From Taeniopygia guttata (Eukaryota; Chordata; Aves; Passeriformes; Estrildidae), in contig NC_133032.1 in the NCBI RefSeq assembly GCF_048771995.1, positions 28,421,501-28,485,500 of the forward strand: a stretch of DNA of 64,000 nt, read 5' to 3'. The notes under the pieces were generated by a model, which was not told the origin of the DNA, did not search any database, and was given only the letters and a program-made list of their open reading frames with translations. Below are positions 12,895 to 22,809 of this stretch, in pieces. Position numbers and translations under genes: made by a program. Positions within the stretch are counted from its first letter, which is position 1. Every line of letters begins with the position of its first letter.

Positions 12895-13300
12895 AGGAAT
12901 GGGACCACATCAGGCTAAAAACCATTTATTGCTCAGATTAACATCATTCTCAGAGGCCCTGAGAGTTTTAGGGAGCAAACACTTTGGCCATAGCTCAAAG
13001 CAGTAACAAGTTCCTCATTACAAGACAATATAGAACTTTCTAATCCAATAGACAGATGCCACAAAGTTTATTTTGCTTTTCTAACCTATCACCTTTACTT
13101 AATTTTGCTGCACTGAGGATACTTTTGTCCAATGGGCTGTTATCTCATGTACACACATATATTCTACTGTAACACACTTCTATTATAACTTCCAAACCCT
13201 TAACTTGCTCCACACAACCACACCCCTACAATATAAACTCTTCCCCATCTTATCAATACAGTTTTTCCTCACTTACTTAAGGCATAGTCTTACTTACAAC
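12895..13300 (-). mobile_element. LTR-like element G, minus, boundaries approximate
   Basis: On the minus strand this block carries two AATAAA-type signals. One is the plus-strand TTTATT at 12,925-12,930. The other is an internal AAAATAAAC near 13,070. A promoter-like AT-rich segment lies further right. The layout resembles the resolved LTRs in this window. A candidate start TGTAAGTAAG (minus) lies near 13,300, but I found no matching target-site duplication. The element may be truncated or extend further right. Confidence 0.5.
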
Positions 13301-14892
13301 TGTAGAAACATAAGTTTGTGATTTTTCTATTTAATGTCTGTGTATTGTATTTTTACATCAACCCAGGCTTCTTCCAAGGCTGCAAATCAAACCCTTCAGT
13401 ATCTGTGGAAGTTTCTGTTTTTCAAATTCCCCCAGGTTCTTTCAATACAATAACTCCAATCACGTACCATTGCTACAGCAATAGCAAATTTGCACTAGGT
13501 CCTACAGCAGAGAGTGTGGTTGTGGTTTTCATGAACTCTATATCAAAACCAAACATCTGTGCTTGGTTACATGGGTCTTTTCTGTATCATTAGAAACAAT
13601 TAATTAATAGAAGCTTTACTATTATCTCATTAATAGCTTTTTTCAAAAGCACTGCATTTTGTTAGCCTCTAACCTTATGTCCATGCACATAAAAATTCAG
13701 AAGACAATTCATTGACTTAAAATCTCTAACCTAACATCTGAAAGAGCCCTGTGGGAGGTGTTTGAGGGTTTGAGATGTGCTTATAGTGATGGATAACTAC
13801 TTCAGGCACCAGGCCTCCCAGGGTGAATTAGCATTCTGAGAAGTCAGGGTTTGCAGAGGGTGAGGGTGGAAAGTTAGGTCCCTGTGAGCAAGTTCATCCC
13901 TCCTTGCTGGACACACTGTCCTACCTGCTGGCACTTTCCTTCAAAGAACAGCATTTTGCCTTGCCATGGCCTGCCCCTGATCTCTTATTTAGACATCAAA
14001 ACAGACAGATATTTTCAGGCTGATACAGTCAATCCTACCAGCAACGTGCACCTGAGGCAAAACACCTGAGCTACCTATGCTGAGGGGAATGTGACACTGA
14101 ACACATCTGCTTGCAATTTGGGAAATGCAAAGACCCACAGGTGTAGGGTTTTTTTAGTTTAACAAGAAAAAAGCTTAGATTTGAAAGCGAGAAAAAAACA
14201 TTAGAATTGTTTTCAATCATTTAAGCTACATAGTTCTCACTTGAGAAGCTTTGATCATGTATAATCCTGTTGAAAGGCTGACTTGTAACAGCCTCACATA
14301 CATTATGTTGAAATGCTGTGGCATTAGTGTATGACAGAGCTTTATTTTCCATTAATTCATACTTTGCTGGAAATATAAACACTCTATATGCTTAATAGCC
14401 CAACAAATGAATAGTATTACATTTTTAAATTGCCTGTTAATGAGAATTTTGCTTGCTATTAAAGACATCTGAATGCCTGAGGACCATATTTCAAATGCTG
14501 ACATACCTATTTTCAACACCAACAGTCCTGAAAAATCAAAACAAAATCAACCTAGGCACTGCTTTTAGCAAAAGCAGCCATGTTTTTTAACTGATCAAAA
14601 CAGATGTTTACAGCACCTGTGAACCACAACTGATTCTAAAGTAGCTTTTCACTGAACTTATGAACAATTGCATATCTACTCCAGTGCAGCAGTGGTGGGT
14701 GTGCAAAAACATCCATGGAACAGGCATTTTCTCAGGGAAAGGCCTATTGTAAGCAGGCACAAAAAAAAATATTAAAAAATGTAGGAAAGTCTGCTGAGTC
14801 ATAAAATCCATGCAAATACAGGGCCAGGCAGAGCTGCTGGCACCTGTAGGAAGAGCCAGTTTCCCCTGGCAGGGATACTCTGACTGCAGGAC
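13301..14892. other. Unassigned sequence right of LTR-like G
   Basis: No gene is recognised. The first 280 bp (13,318-13,593) holds a 91-codon plus frame with no known domain and might be ERV-derived flank. The rest is ordinary AT-rich DNA. Confidence 0.45.
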
Positions 14893-14898
14893 GGGGCT
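14893..14898. repeat. 6-bp target-site duplication, left copy (LTR D)
   Basis: GGGGCT directly precedes the opening TG of the LTR and is repeated exactly at 15,511-15,516. Confidence 0.88.
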
Positions 14899-15510
14899 TG
14901 TCGGAACCTGAGGTATTGATGATTTCGAGATTGTAGAAAGTCTCTGTCTTTCTGCCCCGTTGCCAAAGAAGAAGCCATAATTAGTCTGTGCTGTTTCCAA
15001 GGTTGTTTATTCTGTTTATCTCTAACATGTTCTGCTGCCCTGCCGCAGCTCTGTCCTGCAGGGCAGCGTGTGGGGCTCTGCCCTCAGTGGGATGTTACAA
15101 ACATTATATACCAGAAACTACCTGTGCTATATTTACAATAACATACCAATATCTGTCACCTACGTTGAACAGTGTGTCCCCAGCCTAAACCAACAGAAAA
15201 ATGCCAACACTACAGTGAAACATGGAGGGCATGAAGAAGGAGAAAAAGGACAAGGCACACCCAATTTCCTCCATCTTGTCCCCTTTGGACCCCTAATCTA
15301 GAAACCTAAAATTTTACTTTTGCACCTGTGCCACACTTAATTATTACTCATATCAAACACTCAGAGCTTGTAATTCATCCTGTAAGATTGAAAACTCTTT
15401 TCCATGGACAGAGATCACAGACAGTGTCTCTGGGGGCTCTGTACAGGGGGGTTCCTGACCCCGGTCCCAGACCTGCCAGGGCAGCCAGAGGGAAGCCCTG
15501 GATTCCCACA
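14899..15510 (-). mobile_element. Solo LTR, family D (ERVK-like), minus
   Basis: This 612-bp LTR has TG and CA ends and perfect GGGGCT duplications. Read on the minus strand it starts TGTGGGAATCC and has a poly(A) signal at 15,006-15,011 (plus-strand TTTATT). About 107 bp of R/U5 follow, ending in CCGACA. The U3 at the right is GC-richer than the surroundings and includes a short G-run near 15,448-15,453. The TSD length and clean ends suggest a fairly young ERV2/ERVK-type insertion reduced to a solo LTR. The overlapping open frames here (for example 14,608-15,000 minus and 15,328-15,639 plus) are parts of the LTR or its edges. Confidence 0.9.
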
Positions 15511-15516
15511 GGGGCT
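15511..15516. repeat. 6-bp target-site duplication, right copy (LTR D)
   Basis: GGGGCT is identical to 14,893-14,898. Confidence 0.88.
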
Positions 15517-16354
15517 GAACTCACTCTGGTGTGTGGGGGAGGCTCCTACAAATTCCAGTCACACCCAGTGCACCAGCAAAGAGAAGGTATTTGTAAGAGC
15601 TTCTGTGCACTAACAAATCACCTGATCGGGAATAGTTGAAAGCACAACTGTGCGCTCCAAAGAAAGAACGGAATTCACACTGTGACCAGTTTTACAGAAT
15701 ATTAACTAAATCTGGATTATCCTACCTGCAGGTTTTCATGTATGCTTGTAAGAGCAGGAGCTTCATGCAGCCAGAATCTGAAAGGAAATAGTTACCCAGA
15801 GTGGTTGATAGAAATCTTGTGCCACAGGATTAAAAACCCTTCTTCCCAGTTTTGCAAACTTAAAGCATTACAGGAGAAACAGAACAATTCCTTATCTTTC
15901 TTCCACACATAAGTAAGGACTTCTGATAGCTTCTGGTGACTGATATTATACACCTGTGGAGGCTGGATTTAAAGCTTAGTGCAGTTTGAATGTTTGGATT
16001 TTTTTATTCCTACTTTCTACTTTCTTTTTCCTGTGCTGGGAAGTAGGAGGGTAGAATCCCTCCATCTTATTCTAGGTATAAATGTTAAACTTCACGGTAT
16101 TTTGGAAAACTTTAAATATATATAGAATGTGGCACTGATGAAGGAAATAGCTGAATAGGCTGTTGAAAAAATGTTAGGATTATTTATATGTAGCAACAGT
16201 GAAAGAGACAACATTTAAACATTACCCCAGACTTCTAGGTCTAGTGTCTGCTTTTTGTAGCTGCCTATAGATCTGTGATAAATTCTTTGGCTTATTGTTA
16301 AATCTTAATCCTATCTGTAGCTGTGTGTAATTTTTGGCTGGCTCTAATGGTGTA
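15517..16354. other. Unassigned AT-rich sequence
   Basis: No gene or repeat family is recognised in these roughly 840 bases. Confidence 0.5.
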
Positions 16355-16441
16355 AAGAACGTTTCCCTCCCCATAGAAGGGGGTTTGGAACTAGATGATC
16401 TTTAAGGTTCCTTCCAACCCAAATTATTCTGTGATTCTAAT
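16355..16441 (+). mobile_element. CR1 LINE 3' terminus, sense
   Basis: The block holds the classic sense CR1 end: GGTTTGGAACTAGATGATC, then CTTTAAGGTTCCTTCCAACC, then a terminal ATTCTGTGATTCTAATG, which is the 8-bp terminal repeat characteristic of CR1. Only the last 90 bp or so survive, which is typical 5' truncation. The good match to the family consensus as I remember it points to moderate age. Confidence 0.92.
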
Positions 16442-17680
16442 GTAAAAAAAGGCTTACAAAATTAATGGTTCTGTGTTTCCCATCATAGTGGGAAAAAAGA
16501 TCATACTATATAGGGGCATACTCAAATATAAAATATGGCTAAATAATCTCAATCAGAAATCATATTTTCATTATATTCTAGTATGATACAGAAATACCAC
16601 ATCAAAAATATTTCATTTTGTCCTTCTGCTGTCTTGTAGTGGTGTTCTGAGAGGGAGCTGGAGAGTTACAGGCACCCATGGGTGTACTTGTGCTTGTTCC
16701 ATTCTAATTCTCTGTTGACAGGGACAAACAAAAGCAGGACAGAAATTAAGCTCAGGGGGAAAGAAAAGTTTACCTCCATATATATTGACATATTGACACC
16801 ACAACACAGATATATTGACCTTCAACACCTTCTTTGCTGGCACCAGATGTAGTCACTGATGGAAGGCTGTCTTTGTTGGACTGAGTGGTTTGAGTTGACA
16901 CACTTCACACATCTGAGGTGACACACTTCAAAACTAAAGATATTAAAGAAAACAATGCTTTCTATATTATTATTTATACTGAAAATAAGATGAAAGTAAT
17001 GCAGCATAAAATTATGTGGCTTTTTTAAAAATAGAGTTCACTGAAGATACGTTTGTAATGATACATCCTGAGTTTTTTGCACAGACAGTGAAGTTTTATA
17101 TCAAATATCTAATAAAGTTCCTGTTGGAGAGGCCCAATTATCATTTAGGAAACCCTATATATTCCCAGTGCACCGCTGAGAATAGTGTAAAGAAATACTT
17201 TCTCTCCTGGTTTAATTTCCAGCATATCTGTTTGTAGGAATTGTGCACTATTTCATTATGCATAAATACATTTTTTTCCCTACAGGCAATCACCACATAA
17301 CACATAGAGGCTGCAAACCTTAACTATACATAAATAAATAGTCCCATAAGGACTTTCTACAGAGACTGTATTTTCTGATATTCAAAACCACATTCTCCTG
17401 CACTTTTGTTAGAGCTCTAATCTCATTTTCACCTAAAAAGATACAACAAGGAAACAAGCCAGATCTTCATACATTAGAAAACCCATGCATGCCCATAGTA
17501 CATGGAATTATTGGCTCAGAAAGTCACTAGAAAGGTGTCCAGCCACACCCTTTTCATTTGTTGTATCAAGATTTGATGCCAATCCATACCAGGCATGAAT
17601 TGCAACTTCAGAGTAACCTTCTTTACTGCTCTGTTTAATATTTTGTTCTCAATGCCACCAGGTTAGTTCATATACTCAAC

Positions 17681-17681
<1 letters not shown>
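16442..17681. other. Unassigned AT-rich sequence
   Basis: Nothing is recognisable in this 1.2 kb apart from short A/T runs. The small frames are chance. Confidence 0.5.

Positions 17682-17719
<38 letters not shown>
17682..17719 (+). repeat. Poly(A) tract of 38 A
   Basis: This is an uninterrupted run of 38 A, the longest homopolymer in the window. CR1 elements do not end in poly(A), so it is either a simple repeat or the tail of an unidentified retrocopy. The 300 bases upstream contain no gene I recognise. Confidence 0.95.
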
Positions 17720-17720
<1 letters not shown>

Positions 17721-19336
17721 ACCACCACATTGTACAATTACAGACCCAAATGGATGCATGGTATAAACTACAGACATCACAGAGGGAAGACCAGCCCTGC
17801 ATGACAGGAGTTTACAGTTACTTTGCTTGTATGCTATACTGGTGTCTGGAATAAAGACGAGATACTAATAATAAAATACTTAAAAATCTTGGAAGAATAT
17901 GGAGAAATAAGTCTCCCTGGTACCTGGAGCCCTGTTTCTAGGGGTAAGGAAATTGAAATCTGTCTGCTGAGTTCTGTCCTTGTGACCTGGTTTCCTAATA
18001 GCATCCTGTAGGCCTGTGAAGTGGTACAGATGGTAATAAGCTGAGCCTCGGATTAAAAATATGTACAATATGAGGAGAGACTATGCAAATTGAAATTCCA
18101 TCATTTTAAAATGATTCGAGGAGGAAGGCAGTGTTATAATTAGAGTACTTAGATTTTTGAATAGGATAAATGAGGTCTACTGAAGTTGCTATGTGCACTG
18201 CAAAAAAACAAAAAATGAATTTGTTAGTTATATAAAAATAAACCTGCAGCAGGTGTTTTTAACTACTTTTTCATGTACAGAGATATAGTGAAATAGTTGC
18301 TGTATCAAACACAGGAAAAAAAATAGCTCATTCAACAAAGAACTAAAAAGAAAAGACACAAGCAATAGGCTATAGAAGGAACCTGGAAGTATTATTTTTA
18401 GATGCCTGAATTATAGGCATTTTAAAAATTCTTTTTCCAGCTCTCACTCTGCCTTTGGTTTCCATAAATTAATAACACATACACTGGCAGAAATAGAGCT
18501 ATGTTTCACACTTGCCTCTGAAAACAGAGGTGAAACACATCTTCAAACAAATAAATCCAGGCTCTCAACATCCTTACTCTAATAACAGTCTGTGAAAGCA
18601 GATGTTTGTTTCAAGCATTCCTGTTTATTTTATACTAAAGTCATATAATGCCATTAATGCCTACTTTAAAAGATTTAGAAGACTAGACACAATCTTCTAC
18701 AGAAGTGATGGCATTTTTCATGGAACAGTGTAACTTTCAGTACAGAAGATAAAACAAATCAGTTCCTTAATGATAGAGTAAATATTGAGATTAAATGCAG
18801 CAGGTCAGCAAAGTCTGCCTGGATTTGGAAAGAACAGCTCACAAACTAAGATTTTAAGAGTAGACTGAACTTTCTTTGACTTCTCTGTTGTCCCTGCACA
18901 ACACAGCAGGAAATGTTCCCTTTGGCTCTCATATCCCACTTTGCACATCTACTACCCAACAGATACTCTAAACAACAAGTTCAGCAAATTATTAAACAAC
19001 ATCAAACACTGTTCAGCAACTGTTTTCCAGTTTTACCTAGCCATAAGTCAGCCTTTTCCATGCAATTAGGTCATGTAAGAATGGAAGCAATGCCAACAGC
19101 AGCTGCTTTATGTAACTCATTTCAGATCTTTCCCAAGGTGAAGAATTCTGCCAGTCATAATTCACAGAAGGGATGATGGTGCTTCTTCCAGGAGTTTGAG
19201 CCCTGTGGTCAGACACCCATGTTGTAGCAGTGCTTCTGTCATCACTGGCCTTCCACATCATATCCAGCACTGCTGAAATACAGAGACATTTCCAATGAGA
19301 ACTCCCTAGAGTCCTTCTATGAAGGACTCCTGTTTC
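17720..19336. other. Unassigned AT-rich sequence
   Basis: No gene is recognised. Overlapping frames on both strands at 17,823-18,068 and 18,913-19,270 have no domains and look random. Confidence 0.5.
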
Positions 19337-19412
19337 CCTGTCACTAGACCAGGTTGCTCAGAACTGCATCCAGCCTGGCCTTGAACACTTCCAGGGATGG
19401 GCATCTGCAGTG
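19337..19412 (-). mobile_element. CR1 LINE fragment, antisense
   Basis: The plus strand reads CACTAGACCAGGTTGCTCAG, then CCAGCCTGGCCTTGAACACTT, then CCAGGGATGGGCATC. This is the antisense CR1 3' region just inside the terminus. The match breaks off after about 75 bp, so only a sliver is left. Weak similarity may continue rightward to about 19,500. Confidence 0.85.
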
Positions 19413-20726
19413 TGCCATATGTGAGCCCCTCACTTTTGGCTGCCCCCTCATGTTGTATTTCAGGGATGCAGAGCAGTGCCACCTCTCTGGTACAGCTTGG
19501 CAGAGCAACCAGCAGGTCAGCACACCCTGAGGGGCATGTTTTGAATACAGGAAAGAGAACATGAGAGCCATGGACTAGCAGGGATTTTTTTGCAGGCTCC
19601 AAAATGTTCCTGTTCAGATGAAAATTGCAACACTGACACTGTTTTCTTGCCCCCCAGTAGCTGATTTCACCTCAATGTTACACAGTTCTAGAGGAATTGG
19701 AAGGGTGAAAGCAGGAGGCAGCTTTAAAAAAAGAAAGATTTTGTATTTTCAGGGTATGGTTTATCACTTTGTTCTACACCATTAATTATACATATCATGC
19801 ATATGATCTGACAGTTTTATATGTTTTGCATCTTAGGAGAATCTTTTCCCTGGGAGGGAGGAAAGAGAAATTAAAAATTTGCCAGGGTTAAAACTCAGGA
19901 GGTGAGTTCCCTTCTCAGGATAATTTTTTTTTTTTTTTTTTTTTTACATTTATACAGTTGCTGAACACAATTTTCAAAGCAAAAATTTGTGTCTAAAACT
20001 CAGATCCTTAAACTCACACTAGAGAAACTTTGTAAGAAGCTTGATGTAGTGCCAAGCAAGCAGTAATCCCAGGAATGCCAGAGAACTGCTGAATGCTGTG
20101 CAGGCTGAAAAATCAGACTAGCAAACTGCAGATACTACACTTGCAGGTTTTCATGAGGATACAGTTGTTGAAAATTCCCTGATTAGTTGGAGAATAGAGC
20201 TGTGGTTATCTTACAGGTGGAAAAGGAAAATGGATAATTTAGATTTAGATGCTGAAAACAAAGTCTAGGAAAACTTGCTTCTGACCTAACTCTCAATTGA
20301 AGATTTGAACCCTCACCTCTAGAGTGGCCATATCATTTTTTCCTACCATTTCTGCTAAGCTCTGAGGGTCTCAGAAGACCCAATTCCTTTACTGTGTCTG
20401 TGGAATGTATATGCCCAGATACTGCTTTGTTGTACATCTGAATAATATCACACCAGGCTAGGGAACATGGATAAGGCTAAATACATATTTCTGAAAAATA
20501 AGAGTGTATTAGAAGAAAAGTCCATCTTAATTAGTCACATCCTTATTCTCCTTCTCCCCATTCCTGCAGCATGTCTTTGTTGGCTGTCCATCCCTAATAA
20601 CCAGGCCTGTTGGTGCCCCAGGCAGGCTCTATGTTTTACTGCCTTCGTCTACCCACATAACCATCAGTGGAATAATGTGCCTCCATGATTTTGGTCAAAG
20701 GGTGGCTGTGGGCTTGGGATCCTTTG
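19413..20726. other. Unassigned sequence with a 22-T tract
   Basis: No gene is recognised. A run of 22 T occupies 19,924-19,945. The rest is ordinary intergenic DNA. Confidence 0.5.
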
Positions 20727-21010
20727 CTTTTAATTTTTTTAATTAAAGAATATAAATTATCTAATTATGTTTTATTATTAATTTTTATTTTAGTTAATTT
20801 TTTGTATGTTTTATGAATGGATTATGAATTATTAGATAGTTTTATGTAATATACTTTATTAAAATTATTTATGTTTATGTACTAGTAAAAGAAAATTTAT
20901 TGTTGGTTGTTTTGTAGAGTTGTCCGTTTTATATTTTTGATATTGGTTAATAAATTATTTAATGTAAGAAAAGTAGTAGTCTAATAATAAAAAACTTAAA
21001 TATATTTAAG
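20727..21010. other. C-depleted, extremely AT-rich island
   Basis: By hand count, the 240 bases 20,761-21,000 contain 7 C, 32 G and 201 A or T, so C is depleted even relative to G. The flanks return abruptly to normal composition. No frame is informative. Possible explanations are a strand-biased C-to-T edited or decayed element, an unusual simple-sequence expansion, or foreign AT-rich DNA. I cannot tell them apart from the sequence. Confidence 0.6.
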
Positions 21011-21773
21011 TTTCCTTAAAAACTGAGGAGAACTTACCATTAAGACTTGGCTGAGCACCTTCCTAGCACATCACACAATGGCCCTGTCTCAGCCAGTTTT
21101 CAGCTTATTAATTTATGGGAGAGATTTTAGGCTTCCCAAATGTCCCATCTATTAATAGGCAGCTTGAAGATCAGCAGGTTCCTGCCCTGTTACTTTGATT
21201 TAAGCAAATTTCCCTCACCACAGCCAAAGCACTGGGAGCTGCCCAGCACCGTATCCCAGCTCCTGCTTTGCTGAGCCCATGGCTTCACACGGGCAGCACT
21301 CACTCCTCATAAGAGTTTGCACTTCTTCCCTGCACCCTGAAGCCTTGTTTTTGGAACATCTAGCATCAGCCTTCTGCAGCTGACCCTCGCTGTACTTAAC
21401 AAGTGTCTTATGTTATGAGATATGAGATATGAGCTGATATGAGATCAGCTCCTCTGCTGCTCTCACACTGGGCTGCTGATGGGGCGAGCCCCTTGTGGAG
21501 CTGCTGCTGCAGAGGCCTCATCTTAAATGGAAGTGGCAGCACTTCAGCAGGGCCTAACGTACATTCTTGGACAGAATATAGATTCCCAAGGAGAAGGCAT
21601 TCTTGCTGCTGTCATAAAACATTGCTTTTTTTCAAACGTCAGCGCCATATGGTGCTGCCATCAATAGAGCAACTGCTACCACCATCTACTGGCAAGCACA
21701 TAGAAGAGAAAGAATGGAGGGTGGATATTGCCTTTGGGTGGATCTCAGCAGGAGGAAAAAACCAAGAAATACA
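21011..21773. other. Unassigned sequence left of LTR A2
   Basis: A short ATGAGAT tandem lies near 21,415-21,445. The 138-codon plus frame at 21,439-21,855 runs straight into the LTR and has no domain I recognise. I see no gene. Confidence 0.45.
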
Positions 21774-21779
21774 GTATAT
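21774..21779. repeat. 6-bp target-site duplication, left copy (LTR A2)
   Basis: GTATAT precedes the LTR. The right copy at 22,289-22,294 is GAATAT, five of six identical, as expected for an older insertion. Confidence 0.7.
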
Positions 21780-22288
21780 TGTGGGAAATAGTAAAGGTAA
21801 GATGATTTTCAGAAAGCTGGGAAGGCAGACTTTAGAAATAGAGCAGAGAAATTAGAGCTAGCTGCAGCTGCAAAGTCTGAAAGTAGAAAAGTTACAATAG
21901 TACAGCAAGCAAGGACATGAAACAATAGCTTGAGTTTTAGGCTTGGCTAAGATAGACCCTAAGACTGCAAAAAATATGCTTAGTGAGATATTAGAAGGTT
22001 TTAAGCTTAATACTGGAGTATTGTGAATTGTTAATAGAGAGCAGACAAGCCAGCGTTGTGTGAACTGTGCTTTTAGTGACTGGCTAGAACAACTTTCTGT
22101 GAGCTTTAGCAATGTGCTGTTGGCTAGAAAGTTTTTAAAATGCTCTGTAACAAAGAAATCTTCAGCTGCTGCTGGCTGTATGGGAGCTTTTGCCATCTTT
22201 CAATTGTCCCAACTATGCAATGAGGCTGATGCTGCTCAAGGAATGTACCCCAGCAGTCCTGTCCTGTCCATGAAAAACTCCCAACACA
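21780..22288 (+). mobile_element. Solo LTR, family A copy 2 (ERVK-like), plus
   Basis: This 509-bp element starts TGTGGGAAATAG and ends in ACACA. It aligns along its whole length with the reverse complement of 5,333-5,860. Compared with that copy it lacks the eight bases that include the poly(A) signal AATAAA; the missing segment falls between 22,234 and 22,235. The TSDs match at five of six bases. No internal retroviral region adjoins it, so it is a solo LTR. The 112-codon minus frame at 21,858-22,196 and the plus frame at 22,060-22,296 lie inside the LTR and are not genes. Confidence 0.9.
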
Positions 22289-22294
22289 GAATAT
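22289..22294. repeat. 6-bp target-site duplication, right copy (LTR A2)
   Basis: GAATAT pairs with GTATAT at 21,774-21,779, with one mismatch. Confidence 0.7.
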
Positions 22295-22413
22295 GATTAT
22301 GTTTCATAAGTCAGCAGCCAGTACTGCACTAGTGATAGCTCACCAGTTGCATTGGGAGGGAAGAGCCTCAAGGATGAGCTCCAAGGTAAAGCCTATGTGT
22401 TCCCTGCAGCTCA

Positions 22414-22418
22414 TGGAT
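22414..22418. repeat. 5-bp target-site duplication, left copy (LTR B1)
   Basis: TGGAT precedes the TG start of the LTR and is repeated exactly at 22,805-22,809. Confidence 0.8.
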
Positions 22419-22804
22419 TGTGACCTTCACATTCTCTGGACAGAGAGACATCATTCTGTCTCTCAGGATTTCTTGGAGAAGCACAGAGAGAAGAAGAGAA
22501 AACAATCGTTATCTCTGCTCCTTTGCTTTCCCCAATGGAATGTGGTGTGGAGATTGTTTACCTGCAGTGATGGCTGGGCTGGATTCTGGTGAAGGTGTTT
22601 GGGTTCAGTGACCAATGGACCCAGCTGTGGCTCAGGCTCTCAGCAGAGTCACAGGTTTGATTTAGATAGGTAAGTAAGAAGTGTGTAGAATAGTACAGTA
22701 TCTCTTTAAATAGTATATTAATGTAATATAGTACAGTATAGTAGTTTTAATAAAGAAGATCCTTCAGCCTTCTGATCTGGAGCCAGACATCATCATTTCT
22801 TCCC
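22419..22804 (+). mobile_element. Solo LTR, family B copy 1 (ERVL-like), plus
   Basis: This 386-bp element begins TGTGACCTTCAC and carries a poly(A) signal AATAAA at 22,749-22,754, followed by about 50 bp ending TTCTTCCC. A second copy at 39,626-39,992 is colinear and very similar. Perfect 5-bp TSDs (TGGAT here, TGAGC there) fix the ends independently in both. The 3' terminus is CCC rather than the usual CA. TSD length suggests the ERV3/ERVL class. It sits 130 bp downstream of LTR A2. The small frames at 22,293-22,611 run into or overlap this LTR and are not genes. Confidence 0.88.
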
Positions 22805-22809
22805 TGGAT
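22805..22809. repeat. 5-bp target-site duplication, right copy (LTR B1)
   Basis: TGGAT is identical to 22,414-22,418. Confidence 0.8.

Noticed and set aside
12594..13300. A target-site duplication for LTR-like element G
   Set aside because: I tried several TG/CA boundary pairs and none gave a convincing duplication, so the element is listed with approximate ends only.
21858..22296. 112-codon minus frame and 78-codon plus frame inside LTR A2
   Set aside because: LTR A1 shows a similar frame because the two are copies of one noncoding LTR. These are not genes.
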